Source: Acidimicrobiaceae bacterium (GTDB lineage: Bacteria; Actinomycetota; Acidimicrobiia; Acidimicrobiales; Palsa-688). Taken from it: a stretch of DNA of 50,378 bases. Made by a program: the position numbers and the translations under genes. Shown one piece after another: positions 34,847-43,523 of the stretch. The stretch covers positions 1 through 50,378 of the forward strand of contig PMHH01000113.1 of NCBI GenBank assembly GCA_003156595.1, read 5' to 3'. Each line of letters begins with the position of its first letter. The first letter of the stretch is position 1. The notes below the pieces were generated by a model. The model saw only the letters and a list, made by a program, of their open reading frames with translations, did no database searches and was not told the DNA's origin.

Positions 34847-35505
34847 CGTGTGCCTGCTCCTTTATCATCGAGGATTCCCTCGAGCACTATCCGAGCCAAC
34901 TGGGCTTCTGCTTGCAGGGCATCCATGCCCACCTGGTCCAGGAAGTCCTGATTGGTCACCTGGTAGGCGAGGACCTCCAGAGCCTTAGCGACCAAGCGCG
35001 GTTCGACAGGCCGGAAACGCCCCTCGCGAACGCCGGCGGCGACCACCTCTGCCAGGAACTCGGTACCGATAGCCAAGTGGTCAGCGAAGAGCCGTTTGGC
35101 TGGTCCGTAGGCCTCCACGTCCCGGATGAAAGCGTCCCACGGCGGCCTGAACTCCCGGGCACCTTCCCGCATGAAGATCTCGATCCGATCTGCTGGGTCG
35201 GCCGTGTCGACCATCAACCGGCGGGCTCGGTCACCCACCCGGGCCCACATCCGGTTGAGGACCAGAAGGAAAAGCTCCTCCTTGGTGGGAGCAATCCGGT
35301 AAAGAGTTCGCAAGGAACACGACAGCTCAGCAGCTAGTTCGCCCATGGTCACGGAGCGAAAACCGTCACGCAGGAAGATCGTCTCCAGCGACTGCAAGAT
35401 CTCCACCTGGCGCGGCGCCAGATCACGTGGCAGCCCCATCAGTGAGCCCACCCGTTCGACCGACCGGGTGGCGGCGCTCTCTATCCGGGCCAGGGAGTCC
35501 GACAT
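34843..35505 (-). CDS. TetR family transcriptional regulator
   Basis: 220 aa from ATG 35505. The HTH region is PRQVEILQSLETIFLRDGFRS, then VTMGELAAELSCSLRTLYRIAPTKEELFL, with Ile-Ala-Pro in the usual YFPSKE position. An open frame continues upstream, but the dyad at 35506-35533 abuts this ATG, which favours the short form. It forms an operon with the AveC-like gene and is divergent from the DUF2889 gene at 35686. It probably represses itself and AveC and perhaps DUF2889. Confidence 0.83.
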   Translation of the reverse strand: MSDSLARIESAATRSVERVGSLMGLPRDLAPRQVEILQSLETIFLRDGFRSVTMGELAAELSCSLRTLYRIAPTKEELFLLVLNRMWARVGDRARRLMVDTADPADRIEIFMREGAREFRPPWDAFIRDVEAYGPAKRLFADHLAIGTEFLAEVVAAGVREGRFRPVEPRLVAKALEVLAYQVTNQDFLDQVGMDALQAEAQLARIVLEGILDDKGAGTR

Positions 35506-35533
35506 CGGTAATATCCAATCACTTATGTTACCG
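35506..35533. promoter_or_regulatory. Inverted repeat upstream of the TetR-AveC operon
   Basis: CGGTAATAT (35506-35514) and ATGTTACCG (35525-35533) match at 8 of 9 positions across a 10-bp spacer, directly adjacent to the TetR start codon. Fits an autoregulatory operator; the AT-rich core could also hold the promoter of a short-leadered transcript. Confidence 0.6.
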
Positions 35534-35685
35534 AAAGTCCAGAGGGACGTCAGTGGCTCCAAGCGAGTCCTGCCCCTGTCCTCCTTGTGTGAATGCGATT
35601 CGCGGTTTAGGTTGTCTGGCATGGGATCTCTGGACAATTCGGAGGGGTTCGCTCGCAGATACGTCTTGGCGGTGGGGTTCGGGGG

Positions 35686-36648
35686 ATGACGCCGCGCCGG
35701 CGGTCTGGGTCAGTACGGCGGACTACCACTCATGACTCGTTCAGGCCGCATGGGATCCGGGGGGATATCCAGCTCGTCGGCACGGGACGCGACCTGCTGA
35801 CAGGTAGTGACGGTGAGCCGAAGGTGCTCGACGCGGCCCGGCTCGAAGCTCGCATTGATTACTTGGGGGGTCGGCGGATCCTGGCTATCGAGACCGGGCC
35901 CACCCGGACTGCGCTGACGGAACTCGTCGGTTGCGCCGCGGCCGGTGGATATCGGGCAGCGCTCGACGCCGCGCTACCCGGCGAGCGGGAGCGCGGCAGA
36001 GTCCTCTACCAGTTGCTCGACGATATCCCCAGTACCATTTTGGTCAACGGTTACGCCATGGCTGTCGGCTTGCCGCCGACCGAGCATCTCGAGATCCGCC
36101 GGCAGGCATCGCTCAAACGCAGCCAGGCTGACGTCTGCGCCGGATGGCGGATCGGCGGTTCGATGCTTCGTAGCGTTGGGGAGACGGGCCTTCCCGAACT
36201 GCGGCGGGGACCGAGCGCTTCTGAACCTCTCGTTACAGATGACCCGCTGGCTTGGCACGCCCTCCCTCCGTTGCCTCCGGGGTCAATGCGCCGTGCCCGC
36301 AGGATCGACGCCTGGCGCGTAGATGGCGGAGTCGTCGGAATCGAGGCCTTCTTTCGCGACACCTTCGTCTCCGACGATGAGACTGAAGAGATAGTTCACG
36401 AGTACACCGTCGTGGCCTCTGTCGACCCTGGGACGTTGCAGTTCCTAGCCATCAGGGCGGATGTCGGCCCCCTGCCGTCGTCCGACTGCGGTGACGCCGC
36501 GCTAAGTGCCACGCGTCTGTCGGGCCTCTCGTTGTCTGACCTGCGCGCCCACGTCAGCACCAACTTCAAGGGGCCGACCACCTGCACCCACCTCAACGAC
36601 GTGCTTCGTGGACTTCAGGATCTTCCCGCTCTACTCGCGTGCATGTAG
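35686..36648 (+). CDS. DUF2889 domain protein
   Basis: 320 aa. The N-terminus (RRRSGSVRRTTTHDSFRPHG, GDIQLVGTGRDL) and C-terminus (VSTNFKGPTTCTHLNDVLRGL) carry the DUF2889 signatures RRTTT-D-RPxG and F-GPxxCTHLND. The Cys and His near the end could bind metal. The biochemical role is unknown; family copies often sit near steroid/lipid catabolic genes, which suits the AveC-TetR neighbourhood. It faces the TetR gene across a 180-bp spacer. Confidence 0.75.
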   Translation: MTPRRRSGSVRRTTTHDSFRPHGIRGDIQLVGTGRDLLTGSDGEPKVLDAARLEARIDYLGGRRILAIETGPTRTALTELVGCAAAGGYRAALDAALPGERERGRVLYQLLDDIPSTILVNGYAMAVGLPPTEHLEIRRQASLKRSQADVCAGWRIGGSMLRSVGETGLPELRRGPSASEPLVTDDPLAWHALPPLPPGSMRRARRIDAWRVDGGVVGIEAFFRDTFVSDDETEEIVHEYTVVASVDPGTLQFLAIRADVGPLPSSDCGDAALSATRLSGLSLSDLRAHVSTNFKGPTTCTHLNDVLRGLQDLPALLACM

Positions 36649-36768
36649 TTAGCTCGCAACGAACAACTCATCAGTGGTGCGGACGAGCTGATCGCTGAGC
36701 ACTTCGCCGGCAAGATCCGGCGACGTCACCCAGGGTCGCGCGCCATCATCACCACATCCGTCACGCAT
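36649..36768 (-). CDS. Possible small protein, 39 aa
   Basis: ATG 36768 to TAA 36649-36651; composition is plausible (SPDLAGEVLSDQLVRTTDELF). It meets the DUF2889 stop codon end to end and lies 15 bp beyond the stop of the secreted DUF7452-like gene. No ribosome-binding site, no family. Could be a remnant. Confidence 0.25.
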   Translation of the reverse strand: MRDGCGDDGARPWVTSPDLAGEVLSDQLVRTTDELFVAS

Positions 36769-36782
36769 GGGCCCCGACGTGA

Positions 36783-37724
36783 CTAGCTGTTGAACATCAG
36801 CGCGTTGAACGCTTCCTTCTTGGCCATCGTGGTGCCGTCTTCGTTGAAGATGACGATCTGCCCGCTGTTGAACCACACGCCGGTCTGCGACGTGTCGGAA
36901 GTCCCCCCGATTCCCTTGGGGTTCCAGTTGGGAGTCTCGAGCACGAACGCGTTGGCATCGCCGTTGGTGACCTCGTTGTTGATGTGGGTCGAATTCCCAC
37001 CGGTGTTGGTGCTCCTCGCGACCTGGGTGATCGCCTTGCCCCCGCCGGTGGCGGTGGTGCCGACCAGGATGTTGAACGACACCCCCACGGTCATCGGCGC
37101 GCCGTCCTCGTTGAAGACCGCCCACTCGCCGGCGGTGGTGTTGTAGGAGACCCCGATCGGGTGGTTGTTGTACATAGTGCCGGTACCGATGGTCTGCGTG
37201 GCCTGCAGGATGGCGTCGGGGTTGTTGTTGGTGGCCGGGTTGTCGATGAGGGTGGAGGTGCTGTCGGTGCCCCCGATGCTCTCGCTTGTTGCCGTCACCA
37301 CGAAGGCGTTGGCATCGGCAACCGGTTCGACGAGCACGTTGAACGCAGCGTCGGTCGGCATGGCCGACTCGTTCTCGTTGAAGATCCCCCACTCGTCGTT
37401 GGTCCCGTAGAACACCCCGATGGGGGATGTGTCGACGACGCAGCTGCTCCCTCCGTTGATGCACACACCGCCCGGGCTGTAGTTCGGCGTCACGAACAGA
37501 AGCGCGTCGGGGTAACCATTGGTGGCGCCATTCTTGATGTACGTAGCGCTGGTGTCGTTGTTCGACGTTCTCGAGACCTGGATAAAGTGCGACGCCTGGG
37601 TATCAGCGTTGGCTGCGGCGGCCGGCAGGACGGTCACGGCAAGTGCGACCGAGATGCCTACGGCGCCGGCCCATCGGCGTGACCTGCCATTTCGTTCGCG
37701 CACACCGTTCTGGTCGACAGTCAT
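36783..37724 (-). CDS. Secreted protein with three DUF7452-like repeats
   Basis: 313 aa. ATG 37724 has GGAAGG upstream. Signal peptide WAGAVGISVALAVTVLPAAAANA. The mature part has three repeats of about 80-90 aa, each with a region like PIGVxYNxxxxEWAVFNEDGAPMxxxxxFNxLV (copies end FNVLV, FNILV, FNALM). The first repeat holds a CINGGSSC pair that may form a disulfide. Asn/Thr-rich extracellular beta repeats suggest a surface or matrix role. Divergent from the HicB/HTH gene. Confidence 0.78.
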   Translation of the reverse strand: MTVDQNGVRERNGRSRRWAGAVGISVALAVTVLPAAAANADTQASHFIQVSRTSNNDTSATYIKNGATNGYPDALLFVTPNYSPGGVCINGGSSCVVDTSPIGVFYGTNDEWGIFNENESAMPTDAAFNVLVEPVADANAFVVTATSESIGGTDSTSTLIDNPATNNNPDAILQATQTIGTGTMYNNHPIGVSYNTTAGEWAVFNEDGAPMTVGVSFNILVGTTATGGGKAITQVARSTNTGGNSTHINNEVTNGDANAFVLETPNWNPKGIGGTSDTSQTGVWFNSGQIVIFNEDGTTMAKKEAFNALMFNS

Positions 37725-37857
37725 TGTGTTACCACCTTCCCGATTGCGCAGGGGTCCCCTATGGCCCGTGTCCTGCCCCGACAGTCGCCGGAGAACGATC
37801 TCCGAACGCTTCGCGACCGTAGTCACTGATCCGGCGACTTGCAACCATCTCGGTCGT

Positions 37858-38229
37858 ATGCTCTCATTCAGCGGCAAACCCTCGTCGTGGGTGGTGTACT
37901 ACTGGGTAGCCACCCCGCAGTCCGGTGGCGTCACCCAAGCCCGACGACTCGACCAACTACCGGCGAGACTCGCTGAGGTCATCCACCTCATGACCGGCAT
38001 CGACGTCGACCCCTCCGACATCGACTTGGACATCCGCTACGACGACGACATCGGCCGCCAGACCGCGGAGCTCCGCGAACGACGGGCCGATCTCGAAGCC
38101 TCAGAGAAAGAACTCGCCACGCTCACCGCCGCAACCGCCCGAGCCTTGCGCACACGCGGGATGGACCTCCGCGACATCGGCACCCTAACCGGCGTCTCCT
38201 ACCAAAGGGTCCACCAACTGGTCAGGTAG
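37858..38229 (+). CDS. HicB-like N-terminus fused to C-terminal HTH
   Basis: 123 aa. The first 60 residues resemble a HicB partial RNase-H fold (WVVYYWVATPQSGGVTQARRLDQLPARLAEVIHLMTG), with DIDLDIRYDDDI following. A helical linker (TAELRERRADLEASEKELATL) leads to an HTH (RTRGMDLRDIGTLTGVSYQRVHQLV) like those in small actinobacterial regulators. No HicA toxin gene lies beside it, so it is probably an orphan antitoxin-derived DNA-binding protein. No ribosome-binding site is visible at ATG 37858. Confidence 0.65.
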   Translation: MLSFSGKPSSWVVYYWVATPQSGGVTQARRLDQLPARLAEVIHLMTGIDVDPSDIDLDIRYDDDIGRQTAELRERRADLEASEKELATLTAATARALRTRGMDLRDIGTLTGVSYQRVHQLVR

Positions 38230-38344
38230 GCCTGGTTACCTCCTCTGCGAGAATAGGCAAAGACCCCCGTGCAATCGACGGTGGGACATCGTCGCGGCTT
38301 GAACGTCGGGCACAGGGTCCAGCAGGTTGAGTCCGGAGTCTCCC

Positions 38345-39559
38345 TCACCTGGAAGAGCTGCTGGCGGTCGGGTTGGTCGTGGGCGGCGGCGTGGTCACGC
38401 TGTCTTTGGAGAGTGGGCAGGAACTCGATGTCGGTTTGGAAGAACCCGCAGCCTTCGCAGACCGACTCGAAGTGGCAGTCGAGTTCTTTTGGGTCTGGTG
38501 CACCAGCCGTTGCCGAGCATCCGGCGATACTCGAGACGAAGCCGTCGCATGGCCGGTGTTTCTTGGTCGTCGTCGGGATCGGCGTAGAGGGCGTCGACCT
38601 TGTCGGAGACCATCTGGAACTGGTCGGCAACGACCCGGTTGGAGATGCGGGCGTAGGCCATGGTCATCCTCAGGTTCCGATGGCCGAGCAGCTCGGCGAC
38701 GGCTTCGAGGCGCATGCCCCGGTTGATGGCCTGGGTGGCCAGGGTGTAGCGCAGCTGGTGGGGACGGACGTGTCCGACACCGGCTTTGCGTCCGACCCGA
38801 CGCACCAAACGAGCGACGGCGTGGTCGGTCCAAAGCGACTCCGGCGGCGGTAATCAACCTGGTGCTGTGATGGTGGTGCTGCTGCGAGGCGTCGAGCAGT
38901 TCGATCAGGCGGGGGTGGAGCGGGATGTAGCGGTCGTTGCGGAGCTTGCCGATCGGGACGCGTAGCCACCACGCTCCTGACCGGCACGACACCGTGTCGG
39001 CGGGAAGGTCGCAGAGTTCGCTGACGCGCATGGCGGTGCGGGCCAGCATCTCCACGCACAGCCGGGTGAGCGGATCGGTCTCAGCGCGGGCGGCGGCCAG
39101 GAAACGGGATGCGGCTGCGTCGTCGAGGGCTTTGGGCAACGGTTCGGGCACCGGCGGCATGTCGGTCCCGTAAACCCGGGCCCGGGCGGGGGTGTCGTCC
39201 CAGCCCCACTCGACGGTGCGGTCGAAGAACACTTTGAGCAGTCCTAGATGGGCCCGCAAAGTGTTCGCCTTCAACGGTCCCCGCGCGGTGCGCCGGGCGG
39301 CCAAGGCCAGCTTGAACGACTCGATGTGGGTCCGCTCAATGTCCGCGAAGCAGGCCACGTCGGGATGGTTGGACAGCAGATGCTGGCAGAACCCGGCCAG
39401 GACCTGCTCGGTCTTGATGACAGTATTGGGCCGCAAGGAGATCTCGATCTGATCCAAGAAACGGCAAGCGGTGGCCGCCAACTGGGGCCGCACCCCGGCG
39501 ATCGGCTCCCATCCGGGCCGGACCGAACCAGCACCATCAGGAACGAGGAGGTGGGTCAT
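38345..39559 (-). pseudogene. Tyrosine recombinase/integrase with zinc-binding C-terminus, frameshifted twice
   Basis: N-terminal SAM-like part (SLRPNTVIKTEQVLAGFCQHL), then catalytic Arg in ARTAMRVSELCDLP. A 1-nt insertion near 38838 shifts the frame, after which the catalytic core continues: VRPHQLRYTLATQAINRGM (HxxR), AVAELLGHRNLRMTMAYARI (H and Tyr). A second 1-nt insertion in an A4 run near 38490 is followed by KELDCHFESVCEGCGFFQTD and LPTLQRQRDHA, a Cys-rich tail typical of large actinobacterial integrases found in tandem sets. All catalytic residues exist but not in one frame. The 3' end is uncertain. It overlaps the upstream recombinase relic by ATGA. Confidence 0.75.
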
Positions 39560-39765
39560 CGGGCCACCGCCTGCAGCATGGACGCGTCGATCAGCGCGGC
39601 CGCTCGCTGGTATTCGTCGGCCAGCCAGTCATTCGATAGGTGCAGATACAGCCTGGTCGTCTCGATCGAGCGGTGCCCGGCCTGGGCCTGGATCGCTTCG
39701 AGTGCCATCCCGGCCTCTCGCAGCCGGGTGAAACCGTGGCGCCGGGTCTCGGTGTAGGTGGAGGC
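39556..39765 (-). pseudogene. C-terminal fragment of a second tyrosine recombinase
   Basis: About 69 codons: RRHGFTRLREAGMALEAIQA, QAGHRSIETTRLYLHLSNDW, LADEYQRAAALIDASM. GHRSIETTRLYLHL carries the last catalytic His and the nucleophilic Tyr. The upstream part is missing; the coding frame breaks near 39765 at the end of the RDD gene. Its stop overlaps the next recombinase start (ATGA). Overlapping recombinase genes in series are typical of Tn554-like or RIT (recombinase-in-trio) elements. Confidence 0.7.
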
Positions 39766-39774
39766 AGGGCACGC

Positions 39775-40608
39775 TCACGATGAGCTAGTCGGCGGTCTCC
39801 CTTGGCCGTAATCACCCTGGGTCCCGGGCGCTGACCACCCTTGTTGCCACAAGCGGGGGTCCTGCGGCGAGGGATGAGATGGTGTACTCACGGGCGGCTG
39901 CCAGTGCGATCCGCCAGGGTCCTTCTCGGTTAGCACGACGGTGCCTGCGACCTTGTCGTGCAGGCACTGGCTAGCGTCGTCCCACAGACACCACAGAGGG
40001 TCGAGGACCGAGGCGAAGGCGCAGATGTAGATGGCCCCTACACGGCCGAACGAGCGCCCTAGGCTCAAACGTGCGCCGTCCGGTGTCGCCGGCCGGATGC
40101 CCATCCACTTCTTGCCCAGGGTGCGCCCGTAACGGGCCGTCAAGCCGCCCTCGTAGAGAACGCTCACTAAGACGAAGAACAACGACCACAACGCAAAGGT
40201 CCCGAAGAAACCAGAGAAGGCCTGATTCAGCTGCTGCTGCGAGATGGTGGGATTCGGGTTCGCCGGCGTGGGTTGCGGCGGAATGAGATTGTGGGCTTGG
40301 TGGAAGAACCAAACGACCATGACCACGTAGAAGGCGATGTACAAGGGCGACAGTACAACGAAGTCGAGCAGACGAGCCGCCAAGCGAGAACCTGGACTGG
40401 CTACTGACCCCGGGCCGTAGCGCGGGAGGCCGAACCTCGCCCCCTTCCACATTCCGTAGCGCGGGTCCGGATACCAGTTCATCGGTCCGGGAGCGCCGGC
40501 TGTCGACCAGGCGGTCCAGGCAGTGCCGTCGAAGTACCGCTGCCCCCCAGACCCGGCCGGATCCGGATACCACCCCGGAGGGGTTCCCGTACGCCATCCC
40601 TCCATCAT
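39775..40608 (-). CDS. RDD family membrane protein with N-terminal DUF2510
   Basis: 277 aa. The N-terminus has a DUF2510 motif (PPGWYPDPAGSGGQRYFDGT, AWT) and a partial second copy (NWYPDPRYGMWKG). The RDD domain follows with SRLAARLLDFVVLSPLYIAFYVVMVVWFF, the middle helix FGTFALWSLFFVLVSVLYEG, GRTLGKKWMGIR and a last region DDASQCLHDKVAGTVVL, all family landmarks. The tail is Pro/Ser/Gln-rich and disordered. RDD proteins are suspected transporters or ion exchangers; role unknown. The start is one of two adjacent ATGs (40608 or 40605). Confidence 0.8.
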   Translation of the reverse strand: MMEGWRTGTPPGWYPDPAGSGGQRYFDGTAWTAWSTAGAPGPMNWYPDPRYGMWKGARFGLPRYGPGSVASPGSRLAARLLDFVVLSPLYIAFYVVMVVWFFHQAHNLIPPQPTPANPNPTISQQQLNQAFSGFFGTFALWSLFFVLVSVLYEGGLTARYGRTLGKKWMGIRPATPDGARLSLGRSFGRVGAIYICAFASVLDPLWCLWDDASQCLHDKVAGTVVLTEKDPGGSHWQPPVSTPSHPSPQDPRLWQQGWSAPGTQGDYGQGRPPTSSS

Positions 40609-40676
40609 TCCTGATCGAAAGGACCGACGATGGACCCATATGGACACGACTCGGGAGCGGCGCCCGAGATCTACCG

Positions 40677-40850
40677 TTATGGGTCGATGAACTCGAAGAG
40701 ATACTCGTGGAGCCCATCGCCGACGAGATGTCCGTCGTTGCCTGTCAGGAAGACTGCTCGCCCCTCGTCGGACAGCGTTGTGCCGCCATCGAGGATCACC
40801 AAAATGGAGTGGGCGAGACCGGTCAATGCCACGGCCATAGCTTGACTCAT
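40677..40850 (-). CDS. Small hypothetical protein, 57 aa
   Basis: ATG 40850 with AGAGG 7-8 nt upstream. The product SQAMAVALTGLAHSILVILD, GGTTLSDEGRAVFLTGNDG, HEYLFEFIDP looks like a genuine compact acidic protein with a helix-then-beta pattern. Family not recognised. It lies 68 bp upstream of the RDD gene on the same strand. Confidence 0.5.
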   Translation of the reverse strand: MSQAMAVALTGLAHSILVILDGGTTLSDEGRAVFLTGNDGHLVGDGLHEYLFEFIDP

Positions 40851-40959
40851 CCGTCGACCTCTGGCGCCGCTCGAAGCCGCCCAGAGCGATTCCGTCGTCG
40901 TCCCTTGCAGCCACATGGTCGGGGGAGGGTGCGGGAGCCTTTGTTGTTATGCAGCAGGC

Positions 40960-41181
40960 TTAGGCTGGCTTCGAGTCGTCCTCTACGACAACCACCTGCT
41001 CCTCGCTAAAAGGGATCTCCGGGTAGCCGTCTACTCGCACGACCTCTCGTCCCCAGGCCACCTGGACGCCGCGGAATACTCGTCCGTCGGCCAACGTGAC
41101 CCTCACCGTCTGGACCCCGTAGTGCGTCTCCGGGAAGGTGCCGACCTGCTCTCTGGTCGCTTCTGGGAGGTAGACAGCCAC
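40960..41181 (-). CDS. Small hypothetical protein, 73 aa
   Basis: GTG 41181 start. The product (YLPEATREQVGTFPETHYG, VQTVRVTLADGRVFRGVQVA, ending FSEEQVVVVEDDSKPA) is beta-rich and resembles small KOW/SH3-like barrels with the pattern VRVTLADGRVFxGVxVxWGxEVV. No known function. It is about 110 bp upstream of the 57-aa gene on the same strand. Confidence 0.55.
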   Translation of the reverse strand: MAVYLPEATREQVGTFPETHYGVQTVRVTLADGRVFRGVQVAWGREVVRVDGYPEIPFSEEQVVVVEDDSKPA

Positions 41182-41284
41182 GCGTTGAGGGTAGCCACAC
41201 GAGTGCCGATTCGGTATCTGTCAAGGGGCTCGGCTACTCCCAGGTAGATAGCGCCTTACAGAATATTCGGCGGCCGTTGATAGG

Positions 41285-41653
41285 TCAGCCGTGGCGGCGG
41301 CGTAGTAGTCGGATGATATCCTCTTCAACGTCGAGGCCGGAGGCGGCTTTGACCAGGAGCGCCGCAAACTCTCGGTCATCGGCAGGCAGGAAAGCAGCGC
41401 CGTCTTCATCGTTGCGGTCCAAGACCCACTTGGCTAGCAGGAATGCTGTCCGCTTGTTGCCTTCGCCGAACGCCTGGGGCCTCGCCACCCGAAAAGCAAC
41501 GACCGCCGCCGCGGTGATCGGGTCATCGATGCTGCCGATGGCGTCGAGAGCCCGTTGCAGCCGGTCGAGCTCGTCCGGCTCGTCAAACCACTCATCGTCA
41601 TGGCGAACGAGACGATTGATTGCGACGGCCAGTTCAAGGCTCGGTCGTCTCAA
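41285..41653 (-). CDS. Doc/Fic-type toxin with altered active-site motif
   Basis: 122 aa, size and layout of Doc (death-on-curing). The Fic loop reads PQAFGEGNKRTAF at residues 59-71, where canonical Doc/Fic has HPFxDGNKRTA; Gln60 occupies the catalytic His position. Doc phosphorylates EF-Tu through that His, so this copy is either inactive or a variant chemistry group; similar QAF loops are, I believe, seen in other actinobacterial Doc-like proteins (from memory, not verified). The start is TTG 41653, overlapping the stop of the 41-aa gene upstream (TTGA), which strongly suggests a coupled antitoxin-toxin pair. Confidence 0.72.
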   Translation of the reverse strand: MRRPSLELAVAINRLVRHDDEWFDEPDELDRLQRALDAIGSIDDPITAAAVVAFRVARPQAFGEGNKRTAFLLAKWVLDRNDEDGAAFLPADDREFAALLVKAASGLDVEEDIIRLLRRRHG

Positions 41654-41775
41654 TGGTCGTGGAGGTAGGTGAGCAGCTCCCGGTAGGTATCCAACTGCTT
41701 TTCGAGCCAGGCGCGCTCCTCCGAGGGCAGGTCCTCAAGGACCCTCTCAGCCGCGACGTGCTCGGCCTGACTCAC
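41650..41775 (-). CDS. Putative 41-aa antitoxin of the Doc-like toxin
   Basis: GTG 41775 to TGA 41650-41652. The product SQAEHVAAERVLEDLPSEER, AWLEKQLDTYRELLTYLHDH is acidic and wholly helical. It is much shorter than Phd-type antitoxins (about 70-80 aa) and lacks a DNA-binding N-terminus. The 4-base overlap with the toxin start is the main evidence for pairing. Confidence 0.6.
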   Translation of the reverse strand: MSQAEHVAAERVLEDLPSEERAWLEKQLDTYRELLTYLHDH

Positions 41776-41965
41776 ATCTCAAGAATACCGGGTCCAGGCG
41801 CCACCCGGCCTGAGGCCGGAACATTCTGGGCACAGCGCCCGACTGTTGCGGACGCGACCAACCCGTCCGAGATCGCCGACTCGGGGCGGTTGGGCAGTGG
41901 CAAGCCGTATTCGGATGCGCTCATGTTCTGTATCTGATACCTGGTCAGCCCGCGCTGACCGTGGA

Positions 41966-42460
41966 CTATTGATCGACCGTGAAGATCACGGAGCGACCGC
42001 GCGTGGCGGCCGTTCGCCAGAAGTCGGCAAGAGCTTCGAACCAGCCGGCTGTGTACTCCCGGTCTGTCTCTCCATACTCAGGGGCGTAATCGGTGGGGAC
42101 CTTGGTCGAGTACGCACGTCGAATCCAATCGGAGTCAATCTGCGAGACCGCTTCGGCCACTATTGAAACGTCGGCGGCCCTCGTGAGGCCCACAAAATAG
42201 TTGGTGCCGGCATGTAGCCCCTCTCGGCCGAACACAGCTGCGTTGAGTGGGTACTCGCCAGCATCGGGGTCGAGTGATCCATCCGTCAAACAGCGGTGGA
42301 TCGCGTCCCACGCCTTGTCAAGCTCGCACAGGTTGTCGCTGTCCCAGCGGTCTTCGATGACCTCGATCATGTAGTCAACGAGCGCGGGCGACCTGTCGCG
42401 CTCAAGGAGCGCAGCGAGATCTTCCTCCGTGATGGCGAACAGGACGGCACGACTGGGCAC
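41966..42460 (-). CDS. DUF1877 (YfbM-like) family protein
   Basis: 164 aa. AVLFAITEEDLAALLERDRS at the start, ELDKAWDAIHRCLTDGS in the middle, then YPLNAAVFG and the C-terminal WFEALADFWRTAATRGRSVIF fit DUF1877/YfbM (L-K-W--IH-LL pattern). Function unknown; such proteins sometimes sit near immunity or toxin genes. No operon partner. About 190 bp upstream and 240 bp downstream contain no recognisable gene. Confidence 0.75.
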   Translation of the reverse strand: MPSRAVLFAITEEDLAALLERDRSPALVDYMIEVIEDRWDSDNLCELDKAWDAIHRCLTDGSLDPDAGEYPLNAAVFGREGLHAGTNYFVGLTRAADVSIVAEAVSQIDSDWIRRAYSTKVPTDYAPEYGETDREYTAGWFEALADFWRTAATRGRSVIFTVDQ

Positions 42461-42698
42461 CAGGTGAGGGTACGCGGACTGCGTAAAGCTAGTGATTCTG
42501 CGCTGGGAACAAGCCGATCATCCGTCTCTGAGAGGCGTCCATGCCGATTCGGATCGGCTTCGGATTGGCACCCTAGAGCCTGTGGGCCGCTCCGGATAGA
42601 GCGTTACGTGCTCACGGCCTCCAGCGCTAGTTCTGGCCTGTTAGGTCCTGGTTGACGACGGAATGCTCGGACCCGACTTTGGGGGCGGGTATGTCGGC

Positions 42699-43523
42699 CT
42701 ACGAGATGGCAACGATCGGACGGGGAAGCGACGCGCTTGTCTCATCGCCGAAGAACTGTGCAGTGCCGAACTGATAGACCGAGCCGTTCGCGCCGGCCAG
42801 CCAGTAGCCGCCACGGCCAGGCGCCGCAATCCCCACGATGTCGGTTACACCGCGGCAACTCGCCTGCGCCCCGGAACAGGAGCCGTGGCGACGAACGTTA
42901 CCAAAAGCGAATACCTGCCCGGTCCTGCTGACGAGCCAGTATCCCCCGGTATCGGGGCTGGCGGCACCGACAATGTTGGTCAGACCGTGACAGGCCGAGC
43001 CTACCTGGCTGCAGCTGCCGTGACCTTTGGCGTCGCCAAAGGTGTAAACGGACCCATCAGCTCCCACGAGCCAGTAGCCCCCAGAGTCGGGACTCGGTAT
43101 GGCTACGATGTCGGTCGCTCGGGCCCCACCAAACGATCGGGCATCGCCGAATGAATAGACGGTGCCTGTCGAGGAAACCATCCAGTAGCCGCCGAAGTCT
43201 GCTGTGGCGGCCATTCCAACGATGTTGTCAACCTTGATTCCCCGCCCAGGTAGAGACCCGTACTTTTGTGCGCTGCCGAAGACGAAGATGCCACCGGTCG
43301 ACTGCACCATCCAGTAACCGTCCTGCGCTGAGGCCAGGCCCACGAAGTTGTAAACACGGAGGCCCAACCCAGGCGGGCTGGGGAAGCCGACCGACCCACG
43401 ATATGTGGCATGGAAGGCGTAAAGCGACCCGTCACCGCCCTCCAGCCGGTAGCCGGTCGAGGCGCTTGCCGCGGAGGATTGTCCGATCCCGACGATGCCG
43501 GTGGCGACGATCGATGCGAACAT
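42699..43523 (-). CDS. Secreted GYW-repeat protein
   Basis: 274 aa. A hydrophobic N-terminus (MFASIVATGIVGIGQSSAASA) acts as signal peptide; no start codon exists further upstream in frame although upstream codons (RWRRAEIAVVL) would give a better basic n-region. The rest is about six repeats like GYWMVSSTGTVYSFGDARSFGG, GYWLVGADGSVYTFGDAKGHGS, GYWLAGANGSVYQFGTAQFFGD. These are related to the C-terminal repeats of the large protein at 19639-22455. Two repeats have Cys pairs (GSCSQVGSAC, GSCSGAQASC). Predicted extracellular propeller; ligand unknown. Confidence 0.75.
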   Translation of the reverse strand: MFASIVATGIVGIGQSSAASASTGYRLEGGDGSLYAFHATYRGSVGFPSPPGLGLRVYNFVGLASAQDGYWMVQSTGGIFVFGSAQKYGSLPGRGIKVDNIVGMAATADFGGYWMVSSTGTVYSFGDARSFGGARATDIVAIPSPDSGGYWLVGADGSVYTFGDAKGHGSCSQVGSACHGLTNIVGAASPDTGGYWLVSRTGQVFAFGNVRRHGSCSGAQASCRGVTDIVGIAAPGRGGYWLAGANGSVYQFGTAQFFGDETSASLPRPIVAIS

